Of a DNA stretch of 64,000 nt, positions 36,900-46,537 are shown one piece after another. The notes under the pieces were generated by a model. It was not told where the DNA came from. It saw only the letters and a program-made list of their open reading frames with translations, and searched no databases. How positions within the stretch are numbered: the stretch's first letter is position 1; each line of letters opens with the position of its first letter. The stretch lies in assembly GCA_037102815.1 (NCBI GenBank), contig BTPP01000003.1:1488001-1552000 (forward strand), read 5' to 3'. This DNA is from Neurospora intermedia. Taxonomy: Eukaryota > Ascomycota > Sordariomycetes > Sordariales > Sordariaceae. Position numbers and translations under genes: made by a program.

Positions 36900-38270
36900 A
36901 CCCTTTAATAAAAACCAATATTATTATTAGTAAAGAAAACTACGACTACTAAAACTATTAAGAGTACTAAGGGTAAAAAAAAATATAATAATAGCCGTCT
37001 ATTAGAAGAATAAAAGAATTTCACTATATTTTTCCAGGAGCTTAATCGTACCAATCTTTAAGCTTTAACTAAAATTAGTACACCTTCCTATCTAGAGTTC
37101 GACGTCAATAATAATAAGAATATCAATACTAACCTCGATGCGGCCGTTTCAAATTAATTTATTAAAACAGACACTATTTATAGCGTTAAACCGCCTAACG
37201 ATAAACGTACTATTATCCTTACTATTAGTAGGGAGACTCGTTAGGCTACCTTTTTATACTATTCCAATTAGTTTACCGGTTTCATCGTCACGCAGGCCGT
37301 CCCGGGTATTAATACCTACTCCCAACAATTTAAAAACCTTCGGACTTATATTAAGAATATCTATAAGGGAATTAAAAGTACCTTTTTATATAAAAGGTTA
37401 ATACTTTAATTTAAAATATTATTAATTAATAATACAGATATCCAATACCTTAATTTGGAGGATAATAATAATATTTAAATATTTAAGAATAGGGTTACCC
37501 CCTTTATTAATACTTATTTCTTTTATATAATATACGATTAGATTACTAAATTTATTAACTAACCGGAAACTTTTAATAATAGAAAGAACCTTCCCTTCTT
37601 CTATTTAAAGATAATTATCCTTAAGTTTAGTATTATTATATACAAAATTTTAAAGTCTAAGACGGTTTTGAATAGGGATTTAGAGCCTAATACCGATTGT
37701 ATCTAAGACCTTCAATTCCGTAAAATATATATTAATATATTTAATACTTTAGGCTTCTATAATTATTTTAAAGATATTAATAAAAATTAATTTACTGAAG
37801 TACCCGAGGAGTATATTGTTTTTAAGTGTACACGAAGGCCTAATTTCGGCCTACTTAAAAAGTTAATTACTATAAATAATTTCCCCCCTCCTAAGTATAT
37901 TAATAAACATCCTAATACCGGTAAATAGAATATTATAGTATACTGTATATTTATTATTACAATACTTACAATTCCCGGTACTATTGATTCTATCCCTACT
38001 ACTATTAATCCTAATATTAATTCGCCTACTCCTAAATATATAAGTAGTAGCAAGGAGAAAGAATCTAGTTGGACTTACAACGCCGATAATAACTACTAAT
38101 CGGAACCGTCTAAAAAGTAATAAAAGAAGTAGAAATAATAAAAGATTTATAATATCTCCTCCAATTCCACTTCGTCCTCCGAATTTTCCGAGGAAGAGGA
38201 TAACTTTGATAAACGCTGTCGTAAGAAAAGTAAGGATTATTATAGTAGCGGTAGTTAAATATTTGTACGG
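36900..38270 (+). pseudogene. Relic plus-strand coding tract of unknown family
   Basis: A tract of about 1.3 kb with plus-strand coding character. It has Lys/Asn-rich early parts and a Ser/Glu/Lys-rich end (SSSEFSEEEDNF, near 38165-38215) followed by a basic cluster. Many breaks. I do not recognise a domain. Its orientation is opposite to the helicase relic, so the element carried at least two coding units facing different ways. Confidence 0.4.
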
Positions 38271-38846
38271 CGTTATATTATATTGTATTTAATATATTTC
38301 TTCTTTTCGTTCTTATTATTCTATCCTATACTTATAATTTAAGTTTACTATACGGTTCGGATATTTACTTTATTCCCCAGCTTTATTTATTTTCTATTAT
38401 AATACCCTATATTATTACTACTCACTATATATCAATATACTAACTATCCTCCTTTCTCTCTATCCAATTTATTAATACTAAATAATTAGCTATTATAACG
38501 AATATTAATATTTATTTACTATATCCTTCCTCTCTTCCAATATATTGTATATTGTAATATTTAATTGCAGCGTCGGTATTCTATTAACTTAGATACTTAA
38601 TACTTAATATAATTTTTATCGCCGGCGGACCCTAACAATATAATTACAATCCCTTTTCGGTAAAGCGTACTATGGATTCGCATAGCTTGGCGATTCTATT
38701 CCACTTTTTGGGTCGCGGTTATATAGTAAAGCGAGAGACTCAACTAACTAGGAAGGTACTCTTCTCCGTAACTGCCTCATGCTTTTTACCCAATGTACCG
38801 CCTATATAAATTTGTATGTGAGTAACATCTCTCTCCTAGTCTAAGA

Positions 38847-38961
38847 TAGAAACCGTTGTGTATTTAGAAACCGTTATTCTCCAGCTAACGTTATTGCTAT
38901 TGAACCGCTGAGTAACTATTGCAGCTTAGAAACCGACTTTCGACCGCCTAGCAACCATAAA
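38847..38961 (-). repeat. Right imperfect terminal inverted repeat
   Basis: Reads on the minus strand TTTATGGTTG at its outer end, pairing with the left repeat. It contains three AGAAACCG motifs (38848, 38866 and 38928), the complement of the left-end CGGTTTCT motifs. Confidence 0.65.
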
Positions 38962-40171
38962 TACGCTCCTATATACCCACAGCTATATAAATTCAATCGC
39001 AGGCGACGAGGTGGGTTAGGTTTTCGAGGGAGTTTGCGGGCTTGCGGCAGGCAGCTCTAGTGGGGCGGGTATCGTCACTGCAGTCCGGGTGTTCTTGGAA
39101 CTGGGTCCCTTCAACGCTCGCCGGATGTGAAGGTCACTGCGTAGAGGTAACCTCGAAGAAGTTACAAGCCGACGAAGAGTGTCAATACATGTCAGGAAAT
39201 GTTTGTTTGTTGATTTATGGTTGACAATAGGGAGAGGAAATAAAAGAGGATTGGATGAAAGACAAAAGGCGTAGAGAGTTTCCGGGCTCTTGGCTGGTGA
39301 AACTGAGGAGGCATCACAAGTAGCTCCACATTGTCACGGTATCGTGCTCTATTCAAAGTAGTGTAAGAGGTAAAACAATATCTTGGAGGGATACAAGCTT
39401 CTTGACGATACCAAAACCTTCTTCTCACTTGGGCCAGCCGCATTGATACTACACTAACTAGAATGGGTGATTTTCATCAGAAAAGCACATGTCAAGTTCG
39501 AAGTACACAGGACGTTCTGGAACAGTTGGACAGCGGCACGTTTCTATTGTACCCCACCTGCCGCTGAGGAACCGTAGTGGAGTCCTGAAAGCCAAGCTCC
39601 GATTTGGACCGTGCAACCACGGACTTTAGCTAAAGGGGGCCCACCCACTTTAACATTTCGCTGACGCTCGTTGCATCATTTCCACTTTCAGAACTGAACG
39701 CGCTTGTCGCAACAGCGGCTTTGATAGCTGCACTGAGCGCGCCTCACCTCCCGCCTTCCTCCCCGCCCACCAAGAAACCTCCCGCTCGCGCCTAGGCCCG
39801 CCAAAGAAAGCTAAGAGCATACCTCATACCTTGTTCGATCCACATCCCCCGGTAGCAACAAAGAGGCATCGCGCCTGTCCGTCATCACCTCACCCTCATC
39901 GAAATCTTGACGGTCAAATCGTTGTCCAGTCACGACCGGCCGCCCATTCTTAATACCCAGAGGTAACCTCGTGCCGGTGCCTCCCGCCCAATTCGACGCC
40001 GATTATTTATACTACCTACTCCAGTACTTAGCGATTGAGCGTTTCCTCCGAGTGCTCTCGGCATCATTCGCGTTATTCCTCAACGTCCTCATCGTCACAC
40101 GACCTCAAGACGCCGCAGCAAACCGCTGAAACGGATTACCAGAGCGCCTTGCGCAACGACAAACAGCAAAC
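38962..40171. promoter_or_regulatory. Spacer and promoter/leader of taf7
   Basis: Composition returns to normal immediately after the right repeat. The 1.2 kb should hold the taf7 promoter and 5' leader; the last 400 bp are pyrimidine- and CCTC-rich, typical of a Neurospora leader. No gene recognised. Confidence 0.5.
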
Positions 40172-41863
40172 ATGGACCCACCAGGGCCACCCAAGCGGAC
40201 ATTGACGCTCAAAATCAACACTCAATCCAATGGCTCGTCTCAAGCAGGCAGGACGGGATCACCGGCAGTTACACCTGGGCCTGGCCATAACCTCTCTGCC
40301 GCCTCGCCGCCTCCTCAGACACCGGGGGGCTCGCAGGGCCCTCGCAAGATCAAGCTCAACGTCAAGGGCACATCCTCACAACCACCAACACCAGCCGGGC
40401 CGAGACCGCCGTCGCATTCCAACACTTCATCTCAGCCGACACAACCACGGATATCAACAGGAGGCTCGGCTGCTCCCAACATCTTCATGTCCAAGCCCAA
40501 GGCGGCAAGTAAAGTCTTCTTGAACGCGGCGGCGAGAAAGAGACAAAGAGAAGAGAGCGAGGCGGAGGACGGTCCGACAGCGAATGGCATTGGGGGGGAG
40601 TCAAGGCCCAAGAAGATCACGCTCAAGGCACCTTCGGGTACAACCCCGGTACAAAGTCCGCTTTTAGCTCCCAAGGTTCGCCTAAAATCGCAGGGTAAAA
40701 TACCGACGCGGCCGCTGGGGGAGGGTTACGATTCGGAGGCCGATGATAGGGAAGTCGACCCAGTAATTGAAGAGCAGCTAATCTTGCGCATGATGCCTGG
40801 TGAGCACTGCGACTATCTCCGGAAAGCCGTGGCTGAAAGGAAAGTGGGCGTTCCTAAACATCAGGGTGGCGCCGATGTTACCATGAAGTTTCTGGATGAA
40901 GAAGGACGGCGAGTAATGTTTGTTATTCAAGGGCAACCGTACGCCGCCATTCTGGTCGATCTACCCACAATCACCGAGGGCATGAAGACGTGGGACAAGA
41001 AATCCATGGTCAAGTCAGCCGACATTTGCCAAATGATCCTTGTTTTTGCTAAGGTCAAGGACGAGGCGGAAGCCAAGTCGGTTCCTTTACCCAAGGCTGT
41101 CGAGCATGGCCACAGATGGCCCCATGGTATCACCCCGCCGATGCATGATGCACGAAACCGGAGGTTTAGAAAACGCCTCAGCAAACTGGAAATCCAGAAC
41201 AAGGAAGCCGAGGTCGAGCGGTTGCTGGCAGCAGATAGGGAAGCCCTCAACTCCAGGTACGAGCTTGTGGCAGAGGGCGGGCACGGAAATACCGCTGCAC
41301 CCGAGTCCGACCATGAATACGGTGACGAAGACGGAGGCATGGGAGGTGAAGAAGACCGACTAGAGGACTATTTCGGGGACGCAAATGTGCAGAACCAAGA
41401 CGACGACAACCTGTTCGACGATCTCGAGGCAGAATTCGAAAACGCGGCAGACACACCTGCCGAAGCAATGGACGCCATGGACTTTGGCGCTGCCACGCCC
41501 ACGGCGATAGGCGGCGGCATGGATCTCCCCACACCCCCCACTGCCAACACGGGTACGCCTACCGCTGCACAAACCGAGGAGAGTGCGGCCGAAGCTGTCA
41601 GCGAGGAGGACGAATCAGATGAAGACGACGAGGATGATGAGGGTGACATGGACGATGACGGCGACGAAGAGCGCCATGATGAGGTGGCGGGAGTCAAGGC
41701 TGAGATTGCCACACTGAGGAAGCAGCTGGCCTCGTACGAGGAGCAGTTGTCCAAGGCAATAAGCATTATCATGAAGAAACGTCTGGAAGGCAGCATCAAG
41801 AACATCAAGTCGGAGATTAAACTGAAGCAATCTTCGATTGGTGAGGTGTCCGAGGAAGATTGA
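40172..41863 (+). CDS. taf7: TFIID subunit TAF7
   Basis: Single-exon gene, 563 aa. The TAFII55 N-terminal domain spans ~195-355: EEQLILRMMPGEHCDYLR, then AAILVDLPTITEGMKTWD, KSADICQMILV and the GHRWPHGITPPM block. These are the conserved core of TAF7, which contacts TAF1 in TFIID. The first 190 residues are Ser/Pro/Thr-rich with two similar basic beta segments (RTLTLKIN and RKIKLNVKG). Residues ~375-505 are strongly acidic, and the C terminus is a coiled coil (EIATLRKQLASYEEQL). The start has a good AACATGG context. It lies divergent from the TAF3-like gene across the RIP element. Confidence 0.95.
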   Translation: MDPPGPPKRTLTLKINTQSNGSSQAGRTGSPAVTPGPGHNLSAASPPPQTPGGSQGPRKIKLNVKGTSSQPPTPAGPRPPSHSNTSSQPTQPRISTGGSAAPNIFMSKPKAASKVFLNAAARKRQREESEAEDGPTANGIGGESRPKKITLKAPSGTTPVQSPLLAPKVRLKSQGKIPTRPLGEGYDSEADDREVDPVIEEQLILRMMPGEHCDYLRKAVAERKVGVPKHQGGADVTMKFLDEEGRRVMFVIQGQPYAAILVDLPTITEGMKTWDKKSMVKSADICQMILVFAKVKDEAEAKSVPLPKAVEHGHRWPHGITPPMHDARNRRFRKRLSKLEIQNKEAEVERLLAADREALNSRYELVAEGGHGNTAAPESDHEYGDEDGGMGGEEDRLEDYFGDANVQNQDDDNLFDDLEAEFENAADTPAEAMDAMDFGAATPTAIGGGMDLPTPPTANTGTPTAAQTEESAAEAVSEEDESDEDDEDDEGDMDDDGDEERHDEVAGVKAEIATLRKQLASYEEQLSKAISIIMKKRLEGSIKNIKSEIKLKQSSIGEVSEED

Positions 41864-42504
41864 AGGGGGTATTAAAGCTGTGCTGGTATGGACCTGAAAT
41901 CTATTTAACAAAAAGAAAGGATTATCGGATGGCCATATTATATCATGCTATCCAGAAACTCGGCAGTCAGTGAATAGCACTAAGTTTAAAATGCCCAACG
42001 AGCGGCACAAAGAAACAGCATTTGTTAGGCAATATATTTACCGATGCTTGGGAAGCAACGCAGCACACGAGCACTATTCTGACTTGTTGTCCAAACTTTC
42101 AAACTTATGGTTACTTATCACATTGTATTTGTACAGAATCACTTTTGGATCTAACCACAGCAAATGGCTCCCTGGCTGTCCAGTTCAGGGCTCTCAGGCC
42201 CTCCACCCTCCCAAAGCCGTATATAGTTTTCTTACATCCAGGACAATCCCCCCATGTCCATGTCTGCTTTCGTGCCCGTAGCCCAACCAGGAATTCGTTC
42301 TTGGACGGTTGGATGTTAGTAGTACACACACGAACTCACCACATCAACTCGGCTGCTGCTCTAGCCGTCCCTCCTTCTCTCCCTCCACGTGCTCTCCTTC
42401 CTCTTCTTTTTCTTCCTCCCCACCACCCATCTTCTCCCCTGTTTCGTCCTCCTCCTCCCTCAAGCCTTTGCCTCTCGGACCACCACCACCACCCCTCCTC
42501 ATGC
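41864..42504. other. Convergent 3' region, taf7 / mL54
   Basis: Holds two 3' UTRs. A strongly CCT/CTT-rich stretch at 42360-42500 on the plus strand would read as a purine-rich mL54 3' UTR. The plus frame 42022-42657 is composition-driven and rejected. Confidence 0.5.
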
Positions 42505-43300
42505 TTACATAGCCTTGAGGTAGTTACTCTCCTTAATCTTGGCCTTGCGCTCCTTGCGCATCGCCTTGCGCAGCTCCTCCCGCTTCTCGTCCGCCAGCAC
42601 CGCGTCCTGCACGCCGCCGTTCACGGCTCCGGGAAGGTTGACCGACTGCTTCTGTAGCGGGATCTTGGGTGCCAGGGCCTCGAGGTCGCCGGAAGCCAGA
42701 ATCTTGGCCTCTTGGGCGCGCGCGCGCTTCATGGCTAGACGACGCTGTTTCTTGGATTTGGCTTTTTTGGAAGAAGAAGAAGGAGAGTGTGTTAGTCTGG
42801 ATTGCTTTTTTTTTTTTTTTGGGTGGGGGAGGGGAGGGAGGGAAAAGGAAGGTAGGTAGGTAGGTAGATAGGTAGGTAGGTAGGTTGGCAAACATACAGA
42901 ACTCATCACCGGCGTCCGCATCAGCAGCATCGTCCGTCTTCTTCTGCACCTCCAAGCACCTCCAAAGCCACTCTGGGTACTCCTCGTCTGGCAGCGCCAC
43001 GGGATCCGCCTTGTTCTTGAAGTAGTTGAGACCATTGAGCTTGGTGCCCGCCGGGCAAGACGAGATGGCCGCCTTGGCTTGTTCTGTCGTCGCGGCTCCT
43101 GGTACTGGTGCGAGGCCGGCCTCGGCTGTGGAAGTTGTTGCTGGTGCGGCGGCGGCGGGGGTCGCTGCGGGAGGAGTGCACACGCTGAAAGTGGTACTGA
43201 AGGCGGCGCGCGAACTGGCGGCAACCATGGGCCTGGTGGCCGCGGCGGCGGCAGGTCTGGCGAAGCCGGAAGCCCGGCGCAAACACGTTCGGCAGATCAT
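42505..43300 (-). CDS. mrpl37: Mitochondrial large ribosomal subunit protein mL54 (MRPL37 family)
   Basis: Two exons, 43300-42898 and 42761-42505, encode 219 aa. The N terminus is an Arg/Ala-rich, acid-free presequence (MICRTCLRRASGFARPAAAA) suited to mitochondrial import. The family block GLNYFKNKADPVALPDEEYP then EWLW is present at ~95-118. The C-terminal part is basic (KSKKQRRLAMKRARAQEAK) and ends in an Arg/Lys helix. The 136-nt intron is unusual: it contains GGTA-type tetranucleotide repeats (42851-42885), a poly(T) run on the plus strand and an ACTAACAC branch site. The reading frame closes exactly when spliced. Confidence 0.88.
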
Positions 43301-44022
43301 GGCGATTATCCCGGGGGATGGTCGGAGGGTGTATGTGTGTGTGTGTGTGTGTGTTCGTCGGCAGTCGGCCAGTGGGAAATAACACGAAGGATCGGATTGG
43401 TTGGACAGAAAGACAACTCGCTAATCACCTTGACGGGTGCGATTGTAAAAAGGAACGCCGGCCGGAAGTGGCTTTCGGCCTGGGGGAGACGGACACGGGA
43501 TGCGCGCGACGAATTGGAGGGGTGGGACGGGAGCTAAAAATTTCTACGGCGGATGAAAAGCATCACTGGAGCAGTTTTGATATTGGACAGGACTACCCGC
43601 GGCAGCTGTTACTAGGGCCGTGACAAAGCACTTTATGTACCTATTTTATAGTCCAAATCTGCGAACTGTACAGACAACATATGTGCAAAAATAAAAAAAA
43701 TGGAGGCCGAATTGAGTCCTGTTATTCCTCTAGTCTCCCGTGTGTCTGTTGTTGCTGGGTTCTGTTGATATTTACATGCCTGCTCGTAAGTCTCATTAAA
43801 GGGCCCGAGCACTCCTCTGGGGGTTGCTGAAGCCGGAGTCCGTCTGAAAGGGTGGTCCGCGATGTTATGGAGCCCCTTCCCGGTTCGACCATGACTGACT
43901 CGCTCTCCGGTTCTCGAGCGCACTGCCCTGCCAAAACTCTCGCTGCCCAGATCATTTCAGCCCCAATTCAGCTCGCTCCAGCTTGTACCCTCCGGTCTGC
44001 TCCCAGAATGCTGGCGGAGAAC
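43301..44022. other. Spacer, mL54 promoter and nuo12.3 3' UTR
   Basis: Contains a (GT)n microsatellite at about 43329-43353 close to the mL54 start. Otherwise no repeat or gene is recognised. Confidence 0.5.
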
Positions 44023-44460
44023 TCATTGCTTTGGCTGGTTCGCGAAATGGTTCTGCTGCTCGAAAAGATAACCCTGGACACGGTTTTCGGAGAGTAGTTG
44101 GAGGTAGCGTTCTGCGTCAGAAGAAAGTCAGCAAAAGAAGGGAGAAAGCACTATCGCATGGCTGATTGCATGCAATCGCTGAATGGTTCTGCCGCCAAAG
44201 AACCACGGGAGATGCGAAGCACTCTTGTACCCACCTCTCAGATGTCCGCACTTCTCCAGATGGTTCACGCCCTCCCTATAGTAGCACTTGGACAACTCCT
44301 CCCGCACCAGGCGACCCATCATAACTCGGACCCATTGCTCGCGGATAATGGCATCCTGGGCCTGCTTCAGGCGCTTCGTATCATTGTAGTCGACGCCGTC
44401 AAAGGTGGGCGGGACGGTGGGCTTCTTGGCCAGGAAGGCCGCCGATTCGGGAGTAGGCAT
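44023..44460 (-). CDS. nuo12.3: NADH:ubiquinone oxidoreductase 12.3 kDa subunit (PDSW/NDUFB10)
   Basis: Accessory membrane-arm subunit of mitochondrial complex I, homologous to mammalian PDSW/NDUFB10. Two exons, 44460-44235 and 44111-44023, encode 104 aa, the known length of the Neurospora protein. It starts MPTPESAAFLAKKPTVPP, has the core DAIIREQWVRVMMGRLVREE, then CYYREGVNHLEKCG (paired Cys) and ends ANQPKQ. The intron has a GTGGGT donor and a GCAG acceptor. It has no cleavable presequence. The frame extends upstream of the ATG only by non-ATG codons. It is divergent from the nucleolin-like gene. Confidence 0.95.
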
Positions 44461-45123
44461 TGCTGCTAGATGTGGGCGACTCGCGAGAGAAGACCGAAAG
44501 CACAAGTTGTCGTCAAACAAAGCTGTAGAGAAGGAGAGAGACACAGCTTATCGTCCCGCACTTTCGTCTCGTCGATGATGCCGTTGCAACCAACACGGCG
44601 CATCTCTAAGCTCCAAGTGGTGCCCCGGTCGTATGGTGGCTCGAGCTTTACCTATGGTACACCTGGGAAACCAGGCAGGCAGGGGCGCGCTAGCCCAAAT
44701 GCTGTTCGTCGCTTGCACCATGCAGTAAAGTTGCAATTGACTGGGGTCGTGGGCCGTGGCAGGCATGGGGAGGAACTTTCCTCAGGTGGAACGAACATCC
44801 CCACCGCGGCTCGTGCGCGGGCCACCGCCTTCGCGTACCTAAACCTCCACCCGGATCCTCCACTGCCCCAGGTCCCCTGCCCCACTAGAAAGTCCCATAT
44901 CAAAGTGTGATAACGATTTTTTTTTCTGCCGTAGGTTGATCAGCCAGAGATTTTACGGTACCCGCCACCCTCTGCTCCCCATTTAAACAGCAGTCTTCCC
45001 GACGAAATCTCTTTTCTTCAGACGCATCCTTTCTCCCATTCATCATCTTCATCCTTCCTTTTTCTTCAATACCCTTTAGCGGATTTCATCACTTCATCAC
45101 ATCACTACACAACAACCGCTATC
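44461..45123. promoter_or_regulatory. Divergent promoter region, nuo12.3 / nucleolin-like
   Basis: 663-bp spacer. The side next to the nucleolin-like gene has a TTTAAA element near 44982 and a long C/T-rich leader (about 44995-45075), common before highly expressed Neurospora genes. Confidence 0.55.
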
Positions 45124-46537
45124 ATGGGCAAGAAGGATTCCGTCAAGGCCACCAAGGCCACCAAGGTCACCAAGGCCGAGCCCGTCAAGGCCGCTAAGCC
45201 CGTCAAGGCCACCAAGGCTGAGAAGCTCTCCAAGAAGTCCAAGAAGGAGGAGTCCTCTTCCGAGGAGGAGGAGTCCGAGTCTGAGTCTTCTGAGGAGGAG
45301 TCCAGCGAGGAGGAGTCCAGCGACGAGTCTTCCGATGAGGAGATGACCGACGCTCCTGCCGCCAAGGAGACCAAGAAGGCCGAGTCTTCCGACTCTGACT
45401 CCGATTCTGACTCTGACGACTCCGAGTCTGAGGAGGAGACTTCCGAGGAGGAGAAGCCCGCCGCCGTCAAGGAGGAGAAGAAGGAGAGCGTGAGTACAAC
45501 ATAACTTCCTCTTCATAGCACACATTTGCTGACCCATGTCTGCTTATAGTCCGATGATGAGGAGAGCGACTCCGACAACTCCGATTCCGACTCTGACTCT
45601 GACTCTTCCGAGTCCGAGGAGAAGTCTGAGTCCGAGGAGCCTTCCAAGAAGCGCAAGGCTGAGGAGTCCTCCGAGGAGGAGGAGGCTCCCAAGAAGGCCA
45701 AGACTGAGGAGGTTGCCGATGACAAGAGCACCCTCTGGGTTGGTAACCTCGGCTGGGGCATCGATGATGCCATCCTCTTGGCTGAGTTCGAGGACTGCGA
45801 GGGTGCTAAGAGCGCTCGCGTCGTCACTGACCGTGAGTCTGGTCGCTCGCGCGGTTTCGGCTACGTCGACTTTGCCACCAACGAGCAGGCGCAGAAGGCT
45901 TATGATGCCAAGAGCGGTGCTCTTCTTGAGGGCCGTGAGATGCGTCTCGACTTCGCTGCCAAGGATGCCGGCAACAAGCCCCAGGACAAGGCCGCCAACC
46001 GCGCTGCCAAGCACGGCGACACCATCTCTCCCGAGTCCGACACCCTCTTCGTCGGTAACATGCCCTTCTCCGCTGACGAGTCTGTCGTCTCCGACTTCTT
46101 CAACTCCGTCGCCTCCGTTGCCAGCCTCCGTATCCCTACTGACCAGTGAGTATCCCCTCATACCTTTGTGTGTATCTTTGCCGAGTAGAGTTCTAACAGT
46201 CTCTAGGGAGTCTGGTCGCCCCAAGGGCTTCGCCTACGTTACCTTCAACTCCGTTGAGGATGCCAAGAACGCTTTCGAGCAGCTGAACGGCTCTGACCTC
46301 AATGGTCGTCCCGTCCGTCTCGACTACGCCAAGCCCCGTGACAACAACGGTGGTGGTGGTGGCTTCGGTGGCGGCCGCGGTGGTGGCCGTGGCGGTGGAC
46401 GTGGTGGTTTCGGTGGCCGTGGTGGTGGCCGTGGTGGCCGTGGTGACTTCGGTGGCCGTGGCGGTGGCCGCGGTGGCGGACGTGGTGGTTTCGGTGGTAG
46501 CCGTGGTGGCTTCCAGGGCAAGAAGACCACCTTCTAA
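45124..46537 (+). CDS. Nucleolin-like protein (Gar2/Nsr1 family)
   Basis: Nucleolar protein for pre-rRNA processing and 40S assembly, by family. Exons are 45124-45489, 45550-46145 and 46207-46537; 430 aa. The layout is classic: a Lys-rich N terminus with repeated KATKA/KAAK units (1-45), long alternating acidic-Ser tracts (46-180), RRM1 from ~183 (LWVGNLGWG, then SRGFGYVDF), RRM2 from ~285 (LFVGNMPFS, then KGFAYVTF) split by intron 2, and a Gly/Arg-rich GAR tail from ~375 ending GKKTTF. Strong codon bias suggests high expression. Intron phases close. Confidence 0.95.

Larger units (their letters stand above)
29098..38961. mobile_element. RIP-degraded, inverted-repeat-bounded element (~9.9 kb), family unassigned
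   Basis: A very AT-rich block, densest from about 29570 to 38640, with CpA and TpG strikingly rare and TpA common on both strands, the mark of RIP. Its edges are less AT-rich and match each other in inverted orientation: 29098-29150 against 38909-38961, starting TTTATGGTTG. A second matched segment, 29180-29194 against 38847-38861, contains CACAACGGTTTCTA. Inside are relic coding tracts on both strands, including an SNF2-type helicase. Length, paired ends and multiple relics suggest a large DNA element or a nest of elements. It is broken, with many changes throughout. No clear target-site duplication or transposase was recognised, so the family stays open. Heavy RIP implies it was a repeated sequence when it was mutated. 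Confidence 0.7.

Noticed and set aside
29570-38640. AT-rich block as a possible centromere piece
   Set aside because: It is bounded by inverted repeats and sits among dense housekeeping genes, so a single RIP'd element explains it better.
42022-42657. Plus-strand 211-residue frame
   Set aside because: Driven by a CCT-rich stretch in the convergent 3' region and overlaps mL54 antisense.
43329-43353. (GT)n repeat as a regulatory element
   Set aside because: An ordinary microsatellite with no further support.
45536-46537. Plus-strand 333-residue Ser/Arg/Pro-rich frame
   Set aside because: Out-of-frame shadow of the nucleolin-like exons created by their biased codons.
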